Source: DASUAO01 sp035763745 (lineage in GTDB: Bacteria > Actinomycetota > Acidimicrobiia > IMCC26256 > PALSA-555). Taken from it: DNA of 64,000 nucleotides. Below, piece after piece: positions 7,927-17,220 of this stretch. The DNA is taken from positions 62,001-126,000 of the forward strand of contig DASUAO010000043.1 in NCBI GenBank assembly GCA_035763745.1, in the 5' to 3' direction. A program made the position numbers and the translations under genes. Within the stretch, counting starts at the first letter, position 1. Each line of letters opens with the position of its first letter. Under the pieces are notes generated by a model. That model worked only from the letters and a program-made list of their open reading frames with translations. It ran no database searches and was not told where the DNA came from.

Positions 7927-9416
7927 TGGCGACCCGCGGGCAGGACCGAGGGGGCACGAGCGGCGGCGAGCAGGTGCGTCGTGTCTGGCGCACCCCTGCG
8001 CTCGTCGCGCTCGTCGCGCTGCTCGCGGCCGCCGTGGTGCTGGCACAGGGATCGTCGTCGCGGACCGCACCGCCTGCGGCGGCGCGTGAGCCGTCCGACG
8101 GGCCGACCGTGCCGTCACGGACGAACGTGTCCGCAGCGTGGTACTGCGCGGAGGGCACGTCGATCCCCGACGGGCGGGCGACCGAGGCCGTGATCATCGG
8201 CAACCTGGAGCGGCACCCGATCGACGTCACGGTCACCGTGATGCCGGGGGGCAGCGAAGAGCCGCGGAGCCGCCGGCTCTCGATCGACACGCTGGCGCAG
8301 CGACGGGTCGAGGTCGCGGACGTGCTCGCGACTGCCGAGCCCGGGGTGGTCGTGGAGGTCTTCGGAGGCCAGGCGGTCGTCGAGCACGAGGTGCGCCGCG
8401 CCGACGACTTCGCCGTCAACCCCTGCACCCGCAGGGCCGAGGCCACCTGGTTCTTCACCGGGATCTCCACCGATCGCGGGGCGCAGGAGTGGCTGGCCCT
8501 GTTCAACCCGTTCGGCGACGACGCGATCGTCGACGTGACGTTCCTCACCGCCAGCGGCGTCGACGCGCCGGGGGAGACCCAGGCCCTCGTCGTCCCTCGT
8601 CGGTCTCGCGTCTCCCTGGCGGTGCACGACCTCGTGAGCCGTGAGCCCGAGGTGGCGATCTCCGTCGTCGCCAGGACAGGTCGGGTCGTGGCGGAGTCGT
8701 CGACCCAATTCGACGGTACCGACGTGCGCCGCGGCCTCGCGCTCTCGCCCGGCGTCAACCGTGGTGCGGGCCACTGGCGGTTCCCCTCGGGAACTTCCAT
8801 CGCCGGGACGACTCGCTCGGTGTCGATCGCGAACTTCGGCGACGTCGCTGCCGACGTCGAGGTCGACCTGTTTCTCGACAACGGCTCGAACGTCCCGCCG
8901 GACCGCGTGACGGTCTCACCCATGAGCATCGCGACCGTCGACGTCGGCCAGCGGGTCGCGGCGGGGGTCGGCTACGCGATCGACGTGCGGACCGTCCAGG
9001 GAACGCCCGTCGTCGTCGACGCGACCGGCGCGTGGGCGGCTCCGGCCCCCGTCACCGGCGTGGCGAGCACGCGGGGATCGGTCACGACCGCGACCCGATG
9101 GGCGCTCGCGCTCGGCCGGACGACGGAGAGCGACGAGGCCGTGATCGCGGTCCTCAACGTGGGGACGGCACCGGTGACCGTCCAGCTGTACGCCTACACC
9201 GCGGGCGACCCGGACAGTCCCCGGAGCGCACCGGCGGCCGCCGTGCCCGCGGGGGAGCTGGTCGAGTTCGCGCTGACCGAACGAGGGATCCGTCCGGACC
9301 AGGTGCTCGTCGTGAGCGCCGACGGGCCGATCGTCGTCGGGCGACAGGTGCTGGGGGCCGGCGTCTCGGTCTCGGTCGCGGTGCCGTTCGCCCGGGCGGT
9401 CACCACGCTCCGATGA
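7926..9416 (+). CDS. DUF5719-type membrane-anchored extracytoplasmic protein
   Basis: 496 residues. The N-terminus is basic and is followed by one hydrophobic span (TPALVALVALLAAAVVLAQ). The rest is predicted extracytoplasmic and built of repeated beta-rich modules with motifs such as WYCAEGTS, WLALFNPFGDDA, VSIANFGDVAADVEV and IAVLNVGTAPVTV. I recognise it as the actinobacterial DUF5719 family, usually found beside a large glycosyltransferase, as here. Function is unknown. A role in exporting or assembling the glycan made by the previous gene is inference from position. Start and previous stop share the A of TGATG, and the stop overlaps the next start (ATGA), so the three genes are one operon. 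Confidence 0.8.
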   Translation: MATRGQDRGGTSGGEQVRRVWRTPALVALVALLAAAVVLAQGSSSRTAPPAAAREPSDGPTVPSRTNVSAAWYCAEGTSIPDGRATEAVIIGNLERHPIDVTVTVMPGGSEEPRSRRLSIDTLAQRRVEVADVLATAEPGVVVEVFGGQAVVEHEVRRADDFAVNPCTRRAEATWFFTGISTDRGAQEWLALFNPFGDDAIVDVTFLTASGVDAPGETQALVVPRRSRVSLAVHDLVSREPEVAISVVARTGRVVAESSTQFDGTDVRRGLALSPGVNRGAGHWRFPSGTSIAGTTRSVSIANFGDVAADVEVDLFLDNGSNVPPDRVTVSPMSIATVDVGQRVAAGVGYAIDVRTVQGTPVVVDATGAWAAPAPVTGVASTRGSVTTATRWALALGRTTESDEAVIAVLNVGTAPVTVQLYAYTAGDPDSPRSAPAAAVPAGELVEFALTERGIRPDQVLVVSADGPIVVGRQVLGAGVSVSVAVPFARAVTTLR

Positions 9417-9865
9417 TCCTCCAGGTCGTCGTCGGCGTCGCGGTCGTCGCCGCGGGGATCGTGGTCGCCGCGGTGCTGCGCCGACGTGCCCCCCTCGGGC
9501 CTCCCCGTGACGCCTACCCCGTTCCCCGACAGCTGGTGCGCGCGGACTTCCCGCGCCCGGAGGCGCCGTGGCTCGTGGCCTACTTCTCGTCGGAGACGTG
9601 CGACTCGTGCCAGACGCTCGGCCCGAAGGTCGCGGTGCTCGAGGCGCCCGACGTCGTCGCGTGCGAGGTCGAGCTCTCGGCCGCACGGTCCCTCCACGAG
9701 CGCTACGAGATCGCCGCCATCCCGATGATCCTGGTGGCCGACGCCGAAGGTGTCGTGCTGCGCGCGTTCGTGGGTGCGACGTCCGCGACCGACCTGTGGG
9801 CTGCTGTGGCCGAGGTCCGTGAGCCTGGCTCGACTCCGGAGTCGGGGCTCGGTCTGCTCGCTTGA
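9413..9865 (+). CDS. Membrane-anchored thioredoxin-like protein
   Basis: 150 residues: an N-terminal transmembrane helix (residues 3-22), a linker, then a thioredoxin fold with the redox motif CDSC (ETCDSCQTL) and the cis-Pro region IAAIPMILV. It is likely to act in thiol-disulfide exchange on the outer face of the membrane, but without a partner the substrate is unknown. It is coupled to the DUF5719 gene by a 4-base ATGA overlap and ends one base before the stop of convergent ftsH, with no obvious terminator between them. Confidence 0.83.
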   Translation: MILQVVVGVAVVAAGIVVAAVLRRRAPLGPPRDAYPVPRQLVRADFPRPEAPWLVAYFSSETCDSCQTLGPKVAVLEAPDVVACEVELSAARSLHERYEIAAIPMILVADAEGVVLRAFVGATSATDLWAAVAEVREPGSTPESGLGLLA

Positions 9866-9866
9866 C

Positions 9867-11915
9867 TCAGCGTCGATCGCGGGAGGTCCGCTTGGCCGCG
9901 GCCGCGCGCTTCCGGGGCTTGGCCTTGCCGTTGTCGGCCGGCGGCTTCATCTCCTGGACGGTCCCGTCGGCCCGCCGGACCTTCCGGTACCCGCCGGCCT
10001 TGCGGCCCATCGCGTCGTCGACGAGGCGGGACACCTCTGCGCCGGTGAGCGTCTCGTGCTCGAGCAACCCTCCGGCCACCGCGTCGAGGCCGCGGCGATG
10101 CAGCCGGAGGATGCGCCGGGCCCGGCCCTCCTCCTGGCGGAGGATCCGCTCGACCTCCTCGTCGATCACCCGGGCCGTCTCGTCGGAGTAGTCGCGGGTG
10201 TGGACGAGGTCCTCGCCGAGGAAGACCGGTCCCTGCGAGCCCCACGCCATCGGGCCGATCCGCTCGGACATGCCCCACTCGCGCACCATCTTGCGGGCCA
10301 TCTCGGTGATCCGGACGAGGTCGTTCTGGGCGCCCGTCGAGGTGTGGCCGAAGACCAGCTCCTCGGAGATGCGCCCGCCCAGCGCGACGACGATCGAGTC
10401 GGCGATGTACTCGCGCTTGTAGATGTGCTGCTCTTCCTCGGGCAGCTGCTGGGTGACGCCGAGCGCCATCCCGCTCGGGAGGATCGTCACCTTGTGCACG
10501 GGGTCGGCGTGGTCGAGCACGTAGGCGAGCACCGCGTGACCGCCCTCGTGGTACGCGATGACCTCCTTCTCCTCCTCGTTGAGCGCCATCGAGTCGCGCT
10601 TGAGGCCCATGAGCACACGGTCGCGGGCCGCCTCGAAGTCCTCGCCCTCGACGATCGCCGAGCCGCGCCTCACCGCGTGCAGCGCTGCTTCGTTCACGAG
10701 GTTGGAGAGGTCGGCGCCCGCCATGCCCGGGGTGCCGCGGGCGATGATCTCGACGTCGAGGTCGGGAGAGACCTTCTTGTCGACCATGTGGACGCGCAGG
10801 ATCTGGGCTCGCTCCTCCTGGGTGGGCAGGGGGACCACGACCTGGCGGTCGAAGCGGCCCGGGCGCAGCAAGGCGGTGTCGAGGACATCGGGTCGGTTCG
10901 TCGCGGCCATCATCACGATGCCCTCGGTTGCCTCGAAGCCGTCCATCTCGGCGAGCATCTGGTTCAGGGTCTGCTCACGTTCGTCGTGGCCGCCGCCGAG
11001 GCCGGCGCCGCGCTTGCGGCCGATGGAGTCGATCTCGTCGACGAAGATGATCGCGGGGGCCTGCTTGCGGGCCGTCTGGAAGAGGTCGCGGACCCGGGCC
11101 GCGCCGACGCCGACGAACATCTCCATGAAGTCGGAGCCGGTGACCGAGACGAACGGGACGCCCGCCTCGCCGGCGACCGCACGCGCGATGAGCGTCTTGC
11201 CGGTCCCCGGGGGGCCCACGAGGAGGACGCCCTTGGGGATCCGCGCGCCGATCTGCTTGAACTTCGCCGGGTGCTTGAGGAAGTCGACGACCTCGTTGAT
11301 CTCCGCCTTGACCGTGGTGTACCCGGCGACGTCGGCGAAGGTCGTCTTCGGCTTCTCGGTGTTGTAGACCTTCGCCCGGCTCCGGCCGATGTTCATGACT
11401 GCGCCCATCTGCCCCTGCGCGCGTCGGCTCATCCACACGAAGATCCCGATGATGAGCATCACCGGGAGCAGGAGCGGGATGAGCTCGAGGAAGAAGTTCG
11501 TCCCCGCCCGCCGGTACTCGAGGTTGACGCCCTGCTCGTCGAGCAGCGTGAGGTCCTTCTCGGGCAGGTCGTTCGTGGGACCCTCCGAGGTGAAGTCCTT
11601 GCTGCCCTCGGATTTCGCCTTGAGCTCCCCGGTGACCTGGCCCGTGTCCGGGTCGTACTGGACCGAGGCGATCTCGCCGTCCTCGGCAGCCGAGAGGAAC
11701 TGCGAGTAGCTGAGCTCCTTGGCGCCGGTGTCGTCGACGGAGAACACGCTCGTGAATGCGAACACCCCGAGCAGGGCGAGGATCAGCAACCACGGGAGCA
11801 TGCGCGCCCAGCTCTGCTGGCCGTTGGGCTGCGGAGTGCCCCGGCCGTCGCGTGGCCGACGATCCTGACCGCCCGCGGGGCGCCCCGGGGGCATGTCGGA
11901 CGGCGGGCGGCTCAT
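9867..11915 (-). CDS. ftsH: ATP-dependent zinc metalloprotease FtsH
   Basis: 682 residues. Order: Gly/Pro-rich cytoplasmic N-terminus, TM helix at about 39-57, a short extracytoplasmic domain (SYSQFLSAAEDGEIASV), a second TM helix (LELIPLLLPVMLIIGIFVWM), an AAA+ domain with Walker A GPPGTGKT, Walker B FVDEID and SRH region (TNRPDVLD, RPGRFDR), then the zinc protease with HEGGH and a basic C-terminus. It degrades misfolded membrane and selected soluble proteins. The ATG at 11915 places the first helix correctly. ATG 8 codons later is an alternative. On the minus strand a TACGAT hexamer (11974-11979) fits a promoter giving a leader of about 50 bases. Confidence 0.97.
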   Translation of the reverse strand: MSRPPSDMPPGRPAGGQDRRPRDGRGTPQPNGQQSWARMLPWLLILALLGVFAFTSVFSVDDTGAKELSYSQFLSAAEDGEIASVQYDPDTGQVTGELKAKSEGSKDFTSEGPTNDLPEKDLTLLDEQGVNLEYRRAGTNFFLELIPLLLPVMLIIGIFVWMSRRAQGQMGAVMNIGRSRAKVYNTEKPKTTFADVAGYTTVKAEINEVVDFLKHPAKFKQIGARIPKGVLLVGPPGTGKTLIARAVAGEAGVPFVSVTGSDFMEMFVGVGAARVRDLFQTARKQAPAIIFVDEIDSIGRKRGAGLGGGHDEREQTLNQMLAEMDGFEATEGIVMMAATNRPDVLDTALLRPGRFDRQVVVPLPTQEERAQILRVHMVDKKVSPDLDVEIIARGTPGMAGADLSNLVNEAALHAVRRGSAIVEGEDFEAARDRVLMGLKRDSMALNEEEKEVIAYHEGGHAVLAYVLDHADPVHKVTILPSGMALGVTQQLPEEEQHIYKREYIADSIVVALGGRISEELVFGHTSTGAQNDLVRITEMARKMVREWGMSERIGPMAWGSQGPVFLGEDLVHTRDYSDETARVIDEEVERILRQEEGRARRILRLHRRGLDAVAGGLLEHETLTGAEVSRLVDDAMGRKAGGYRKVRRADGTVQEMKPPADNGKAKPRKRAAAAKRTSRDRR

Positions 11916-12093
11916 GGATGCTCCAGGTCGACGCGACGGGCGGGAGAGGGGCGGCGCTGCGGTGCGCACCCCCATCGTAGGACGCCCGTCGCGCGGGCGT
12001 GCCCTCGGCCCCGGACCGTGCGCGAAGTCGCGGAAGGGCGCCACTACCGTGGCGAGGAGCGACCACGGTGTCGCGTGCGATTCCTGGAGGGAC

Positions 12094-12843
12094 ATGACCG
12101 TCGCGGGGAGTGGGGCCGGCACCGCCCCGGCCGCGACGCTCCGGTGGGGAATTCCTGACGCGCTGATTGCCTGGATCGTCGGGTTCGTGTGCGCGCTCGT
12201 CGCGTTGCTGCCGCTGCTCGCGATCGCCGCGGGACGCGCCGACGCCCCCGCGACCGGCCTACCGCAGGACCTCGAGGTCAGCGGGATCCTCACGTCGCTC
12301 GTCGCGCAGAGCCTCGGGATCATCGGCGCGCTCGCCTGGATCGGCCGATCGAAGGGCCGGGGCGGCCTCGCGGCGGACTTCGGCTTCGCCATCCGGGCCC
12401 GCGACGTCGGCTGGGTGGCGGCAGGCGTCGGGATCGCGGTGGTCGCCGGGTGGTTGCTGTGGCCGATCACCGAGCTCGCCGGCCTGCGGGGGTCGTCCCA
12501 GGAGGTGGTCCGCCAGTTCGAGGACGCCAACGGGGTCGAGATCCCGCTCTTCGCCCTCAGCGTGGTCCTGATCGCGCCGATCGCCGAGGAGGTGCTCTTC
12601 CGGGGCGCCCTGCTGCGAGGGTTGCTGCGCCGCACGTCCCCCGGCTGGGCGGTCTTCGGGTCGGCGCTGGTGTTCGCGCTCGTCCACGTGCTCGGGGACC
12701 CCGACACCTATTACTACGTGCCCGCGTTCCTCGCCCTGGGCCTCGTGAGCGGCTGGCGGGCCGTTCGCACCGGGAACCTCTCGCAGTCGATCTTCCTCCA
12801 CGCCGGCTTCAACCTCCTCGCATCGATCCTGATCATCAGCTGA
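12094..12843 (+). CDS. CPBP-family (CAAX-like) intramembrane metalloprotease
   Basis: 249 residues with about seven hydrophobic spans. The three signature elements of the family are visible: EEVLFRG, the mid-helix histidine in FALVHVLGD, and SIFLHAGFN. Members cleave or process membrane-embedded substrates and are often linked to bacteriocin self-immunity or signalling, but no substrate is suggested by neighbours here. GGAGG (12086-12090) precedes the ATG at good distance and sets the start. A TACCGT hexamer (12045-12050) is a likely -10 element. The gene is divergent from ftsH with about 180 bases between them. Confidence 0.88.
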   Translation: MTVAGSGAGTAPAATLRWGIPDALIAWIVGFVCALVALLPLLAIAAGRADAPATGLPQDLEVSGILTSLVAQSLGIIGALAWIGRSKGRGGLAADFGFAIRARDVGWVAAGVGIAVVAGWLLWPITELAGLRGSSQEVVRQFEDANGVEIPLFALSVVLIAPIAEEVLFRGALLRGLLRRTSPGWAVFGSALVFALVHVLGDPDTYYYVPAFLALGLVSGWRAVRTGNLSQSIFLHAGFNLLASILIIS

Positions 12844-12945
12844 CCGCGGCGCGGTGCGTCCGGCCCGACTCCCCGGCCGGCTCAAGTTCTCGGGTCGCGC
12901 CGCCGATACCGGTCAGGCACCACACGACTGGGAGGTCGAACCGAG

Positions 12946-13113
12946 ATGCGTTGTCCCACGTGCGCCAAGGGCGCCCTGATCGAGATCCGAATGCGTGTCG
13001 CCGACGCGGAGCTCACGTTCCGTCGCTGCGGACGTTGCGACGCCAAGTCCTGGGAGGACGCCGAGGGCCCCATCGCTCTCGGTCGCGTCCTCGAGCTCGT
13101 CCGGGTTCCCTGA
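12946..13113 (+). CDS. 55-residue zinc-ribbon-like protein
   Basis: A short gene with a strong GGAGG (12931-12935) before its ATG. The protein has two CxxC knuckles, CPTC at residues 3-6 and CGRC at 28-31, separated by a short beta-like segment, and ends in a helix-like LGRVLELVRVP. This is the layout of a single zinc ribbon. Function is unknown; nucleic-acid or protein binding are both possible. It sits alone between the CPBP protease and the large membrane protein, in the same direction, 74 bases before the latter. Codon use is typical of the neighbours, which supports a real gene despite its size. Confidence 0.7.
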   Translation: MRCPTCAKGALIEIRMRVADAELTFRRCGRCDAKSWEDAEGPIALGRVLELVRVP

Positions 13114-13187
13114 CCCGTCCTCGATTCCCGGCGCTCTCGAAGGCCGGGTGACGCGGGACGGCCGTCGGTTGCTGGCAGGCTGTCCCC

Positions 13188-15680
13188 ATGGCCGAGACGA
13201 TGGGGCCGCCCGACGGCCCCGTCGCGGCCGACGAGCACATCCCCGAACCCGACGAACCCCGCAGCGGGGACCCGTGGTGGGCCCGTCTCGATGCGTGGGT
13301 CGGGCTGCTCGTCGTGGCGGCGTGCTGCGCCTTCGTCTTCGTCCAGCTCGAGCCCAGCCTGCTGTTCCGCAACACCACCGCGTCCGGCGGTGACACGGCC
13401 GCTCATGTGTGGTGGCCCGCCTACCTGCGCGACCACCTGTTGCCGTTCCGGCTCTCCGGCTGGTCGTCCGACTTCTACGCCGGGTTCCCGGCAGGGCAGT
13501 TCTACTTCCCGATCCCGGCCCTGCTGATCGTCGCGCTCGACCTCGTCGCGCCGTACAACGTCGCGTTCAAGCTCGGCACTGCCGCCGGGCCGATCCTCCT
13601 GCCGATCGGTGCGTACGTGTTCGCCCGCGGCCTGCGCCTCCCGCGCCCGGCGCCGGCCGCCTTCGCGGTCGCGGCGACCGGCTTCCTGTTCTTCAACGGC
13701 GATCCGGGGACCACGGAAGCTGCGAAGGCGATCGCCTTCAACCAGCACATCGCGGGCGGCTCGCTCGCGAGCACGCTCGCCGGTGAGTACTCGTTCACGA
13801 TCGCGCTCGCGGCCGCGCTCGCGTTCTTCGGCACGCTGGCGAGCGGGCTCCGCACCGGTCGGAGGCTCTGGCTCCCGGCCGTGCTGCTGGCCGTCACGGT
13901 GATGAGCCATCTCGTCGTCGCCGTCTTCGCGATCGTCGGCGCGTTGATCATCTGGCTCGCATCACGCCCGTGGTCGTCACTGCGCCGCGCCGCTGCGATC
14001 GGCGTGGTGGGCGCGCTGCTCACCGCGATCTGGACGTTCCCGCTCCTGTCCGTGCTCCAGTACACGACGGACATGCGCTACACACCCATCACCGAGTACT
14101 CCGCGTATCTGTTCCCCGACTACCTCTTCGACTTCGACAGCATCGCCCCGTGGCGCTGGGGTGCGACGCTGCTGATCGCGGTCGCCGTCGTCGGCGGGAT
14201 GATCAACCGTCGAGCGCCGACCTTCGTGGTCGTCGCGCTCACCGCGTCGGGCGGGCTCCTCTTCCGCTTCTGGGAGGACATCCAGACCACGCCGGCCTGG
14301 AACCTCCGCTTCCTGCCGTTCTGGTACCTCGGGGTCTTCCTGCTGATGGGCCTCGGCGTCGCCGAGCTCGTGCGGGGGTCGGCGTGGCTCGCGCGCCGCG
14401 CGATGGCCGCCCGCGAGGACACCGAGGCGCGCGCCGCGCCGTCGACGCGCCTCGTCGCGCTCGTGGTCGCAGGCGTGCTCACGGTGCTGCTGGGCGTGGG
14501 CGCGCTCGTGTCGATCGACCGGAACAAGTCGTTCCTCCCGTACTGGGTCCGCTGGAACTTCCGCGGATACGAGGACACCGCCGGCGACGGAGCGACTCCG
14601 GCCAAGCAGTTCGACGAGTACCGCGCGTTCGTCGACGCGGCCGACGAGCTCCCGCCCGGGCGTCTCCTCTGGGAGGGCAACAGCCAGCTCAACGTCTACG
14701 GCTCGCCGCTCGCGCTGATGCTCCTCCCGTACTGGACCGACGGCCGGATCGCGTCGATGGAGGGCGTCTACTACGAGGCGTCGGCCACCACGCCGTACCA
14801 CTTCATGGCGACCGCAGCGCTCGCGGCCGCGGGCAACAGCTCGGGTGCCGTGCGGGGCATCCAGTACCGGACCCAGGAGGACTTCGGGCTCGGGGTGCGC
14901 TGGCTCCAGGTCCTCGGCGTCCGCTACCTGGCGGTGCATGCCGATGCGTCGAAGGAGCTCGCCGACGCGGACGACCGTCTCCGTCTCGTGACGACGTCGC
15001 CCGACCTCGACGCCGCCGCCCCGACCGGGTGGAGCATCTACCGCGTGGCCGACGCGCCCCTCGTCGAAGGCGTGCGTGCACAGCCCGTCGTCGTCGACCG
15101 GTTCAGCGCGGCCGACGAGGCTGCATGCCTGCGACGTCTCCGGAAGATCGGACTCGACCCGAAGCACCTGGTCGTGCACGAATGGCAGGACTGCATCGGG
15201 GTGCCGTGGTTCGACGACCCGGATGCGCTCGACCGCCCACTCGTCGACGACGGCCCGGCGTCGTGGCAGCGGGCCGGCACGCGCGCGGCGCGTGGTCGCC
15301 CGGTCCGTCCGCTCCCGGAAGTGCGCGTCTCCGACGTCGAACGGGACGACACCTCGATCTCGTTCGACGTGTCCCGGACCGGCGTCCCCGTGATCGTGAA
15401 GGAGTCGTGGTTCCCGAACTGGAAGGTCGACGGCGCCGACGGCCCGTACCGCGCGACCCCGAACTTCATGGTCGTGGTCCCGACGTCGAAGCACGTCACC
15501 CTCTCGTTCTCGTCGACCGGCGCGGAGTGGTTGGGTCGGCTCGGCACGACGGCGGGGGTGGTCGCCGTGGGGCTGATGATCGGGGTCCCCTGGCGGCGTC
15601 GGCGGGCCGCCGCGCGCGCCCCCGGTACCATGGCTCCGGAGGACGCGTCGTCCGGCACCATCGTCGACGACGCGGTCTGA
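13188..15680 (+). CDS. Large polytopic membrane protein, GT-C/PTPS-related type
   Basis: 830 residues. A cytoplasmic start (about 40 residues) is followed by a TM helix, then an extracytoplasmic loop with SGGDTAAHVWWP and GFPAGQFYFP (acidic and aromatic, as in GT-C glycosyltransferases). About ten more spans follow to residue 440, then a roughly 350-residue extracytoplasmic region (WEGNSQLNVYG, LQVLGVRYLAVHAD) and a last TM helix near 790. The layout matches the 6-pyruvoyl-tetrahydropterin-synthase-related membrane family. Lipid-linked sugar transfer to a cell-surface glycan is an inference from fold and context. A CAGGCT hexamer (13176-13181) lies 6 bases before the ATG, suggesting a leaderless message. 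Confidence 0.75.
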   Translation: MAETMGPPDGPVAADEHIPEPDEPRSGDPWWARLDAWVGLLVVAACCAFVFVQLEPSLLFRNTTASGGDTAAHVWWPAYLRDHLLPFRLSGWSSDFYAGFPAGQFYFPIPALLIVALDLVAPYNVAFKLGTAAGPILLPIGAYVFARGLRLPRPAPAAFAVAATGFLFFNGDPGTTEAAKAIAFNQHIAGGSLASTLAGEYSFTIALAAALAFFGTLASGLRTGRRLWLPAVLLAVTVMSHLVVAVFAIVGALIIWLASRPWSSLRRAAAIGVVGALLTAIWTFPLLSVLQYTTDMRYTPITEYSAYLFPDYLFDFDSIAPWRWGATLLIAVAVVGGMINRRAPTFVVVALTASGGLLFRFWEDIQTTPAWNLRFLPFWYLGVFLLMGLGVAELVRGSAWLARRAMAAREDTEARAAPSTRLVALVVAGVLTVLLGVGALVSIDRNKSFLPYWVRWNFRGYEDTAGDGATPAKQFDEYRAFVDAADELPPGRLLWEGNSQLNVYGSPLALMLLPYWTDGRIASMEGVYYEASATTPYHFMATAALAAAGNSSGAVRGIQYRTQEDFGLGVRWLQVLGVRYLAVHADASKELADADDRLRLVTTSPDLDAAAPTGWSIYRVADAPLVEGVRAQPVVVDRFSAADEAACLRRLRKIGLDPKHLVVHEWQDCIGVPWFDDPDALDRPLVDDGPASWQRAGTRAARGRPVRPLPEVRVSDVERDDTSISFDVSRTGVPVIVKESWFPNWKVDGADGPYRATPNFMVVVPTSKHVTLSFSSTGAEWLGRLGTTAGVVAVGLMIGVPWRRRRAAARAPGTMAPEDASSGTIVDDAV

Positions 15681-15731
15681 TCCCCCCGCCGTTCGCCCGG
15701 CCCCCCGACACAGGACTGAAGTGCACCGCGC

Positions 15732-17111
15732 ATGAGCGCCCTCGACGCGATCTTCAAGGCCTACGACATCCGCGGCGTCTACCCGGACGAGATCGACGAG
15801 TCCGTTGCCCGGCGGGTCGGGAACGCCTTCGTCGGGTTCACGGGGGCCGCCCGGGTGCTCGTCGGCCGGGATGCCCGTCCGAGTGGCGAACCGCTCGTGA
15901 CCGCGTTCATCGAGGGGGCGACGCTCGCCGGCGCCGACGTCGTCGACCTCGGGCTCGCGTCCACCGACCTCGTGTACTTCGCCGCGGGGACCCTCGACGC
16001 CCCGGCCGCGATGTTCACCGCGAGCCACAACCCCGCCGAGTACAACGGCATCAAGCTGTGCCGCGCGGGCGCGGCGCCGGTCGGGGAGGACACGGGCCTG
16101 CGCCAGGTGAAGGCCTCCGTCGAGGACGGTTTGCTCGAGCGGGCCGACCAGCCCGGCCACGTCGAGCAGCGCGACCTGCTCCCCGAGTTCGTGGAGCACG
16201 TGCGCTCGTTCGTCGACGTCGACGCGCTCGCGCCGCTCAGGGTCGTGGCCGACACTGCCAACGGCATCGGCGGCCTCGTGGTCCCTGCGGTGTTCGACGG
16301 CCTCCCGTTCGACTTCAGCATCCTCTTCGCCGAGCTCGACGGCACCTTCCCGAACCATCCGGCGGATCCGATCCAGCTCGAGAACCTCGTCGACCTCCAG
16401 CGCGAGGTCACGGCAACGGGTGCCGACGTCGGCCTCGCGTTCGACGGTGACGCCGATCGTGTCTTCCTCGTCGACGACCGCGCCCAGCCCGTGAGCGGGT
16501 CGTTGACGACGGCCATCGTCGCCCGGGCCATCCTCGAGCGTCTCAACGCCAGCGACGCGGCAGCCGACGCGACTGTTGCGGACCGCACCGTCGTGCACAA
16601 CCTCATCTGCTCCAAGACGGTGCCCGAGATCGTCCGCGAGCTCGGCGGGATCCCGGTGAGAACCCGCGTCGGCCACTCCTTCATCAAGGAGGTCATGGCC
16701 GAGACCGGTGCCACCTTCGGCGGTGAGCACTCGGGCCACTACTACTTCCGCGACAACTTCCGCGCCGACTCGGGCCTCATCGCCGCGCTCGTCGTGCTGG
16801 AGACGCTGTCACGCGCGGGCGTCCCCCTTTCCGAGCTTCGGACCTCGTTGGAGCGGTACGCGGCGTCGGGTGAGATCAACCGACGGGTGTCGGACCCGGC
16901 CGCATCGATCGAGGCGGTCGCCGCGGCGTTCTCGACCGCCGACCAGGACCGCCTCGACGGTCTCACGGTGGACCTCGGCGACTGGTGGTTCAACCTCCGG
17001 GCCAGCAACACCGAACCGCTGCTGCGCCTCAACCTGGAGGCCGCCGACACCGCATCGTGCGCCGAGCACACCGCCGAAGTGCTCGCGATCGTCGCCGGCG
17101 AGGCAGACTGA
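15732..17111 (+). CDS. manB: Phosphomannomutase/phosphoglucomutase
   Basis: 459 residues, normal length for the alpha-D-phosphohexomutase family. Visible signatures are the phosphoserine loop TASHN (Ser98), the metal loop DGDADR, the sugar loop GEHSGHYYF and the phosphate-binding RASNTEPLLR near the C-terminus. It interconverts mannose-6-phosphate and mannose-1-phosphate, the substrate of a GDP-mannose pyrophosphorylase such as the one at the left edge. It lies with Trm112 and the sugar isomerase in the same order as the mycobacterial manB region. No strong Shine-Dalgarno precedes the ATG. It follows the membrane protein by 51 bases. Confidence 0.95.
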   Translation: MSALDAIFKAYDIRGVYPDEIDESVARRVGNAFVGFTGAARVLVGRDARPSGEPLVTAFIEGATLAGADVVDLGLASTDLVYFAAGTLDAPAAMFTASHNPAEYNGIKLCRAGAAPVGEDTGLRQVKASVEDGLLERADQPGHVEQRDLLPEFVEHVRSFVDVDALAPLRVVADTANGIGGLVVPAVFDGLPFDFSILFAELDGTFPNHPADPIQLENLVDLQREVTATGADVGLAFDGDADRVFLVDDRAQPVSGSLTTAIVARAILERLNASDAAADATVADRTVVHNLICSKTVPEIVRELGGIPVRTRVGHSFIKEVMAETGATFGGEHSGHYYFRDNFRADSGLIAALVVLETLSRAGVPLSELRTSLERYAASGEINRRVSDPAASIEAVAAAFSTADQDRLDGLTVDLGDWWFNLRASNTEPLLRLNLEAADTASCAEHTAEVLAIVAGEAD

Positions 17112-17129
17112 GGCCAGTCGCCAGAGACA

Positions 17130-17209
17130 CTGGTCGGCCGAGAAGCCGGTCGTCCGAGAAGCCGGTCGTCCGAGAAGCCGGTTGTCCGAGAAGCCGGTTG
17201 TCCGAGAAC
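17130..17209 (+). repeat. Five tandem 16-bp repeats upstream of the Trm112 gene
   Basis: Five head-to-tail copies of a 16-base unit, consensus ccggtYgtccgagaag. The first copy is slightly diverged (ctggtcggccgagaag) and the last ends in c instead of g. The array fills most of the 109-base gap between manB and the next GTG, and ends one base before its GGAG ribosome site. It does not encode an obvious peptide continuous with either gene. Confidence 0.9.
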
Positions 17210-17220
17210 TGGAGAAGAAC

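Noticed and set aside
13977..16739. Open frame of 920 codons on the minus strand
   Set aside because: It lies antisense to the large membrane protein and manB, both with clear family signatures, and its composition is non-protein-like.
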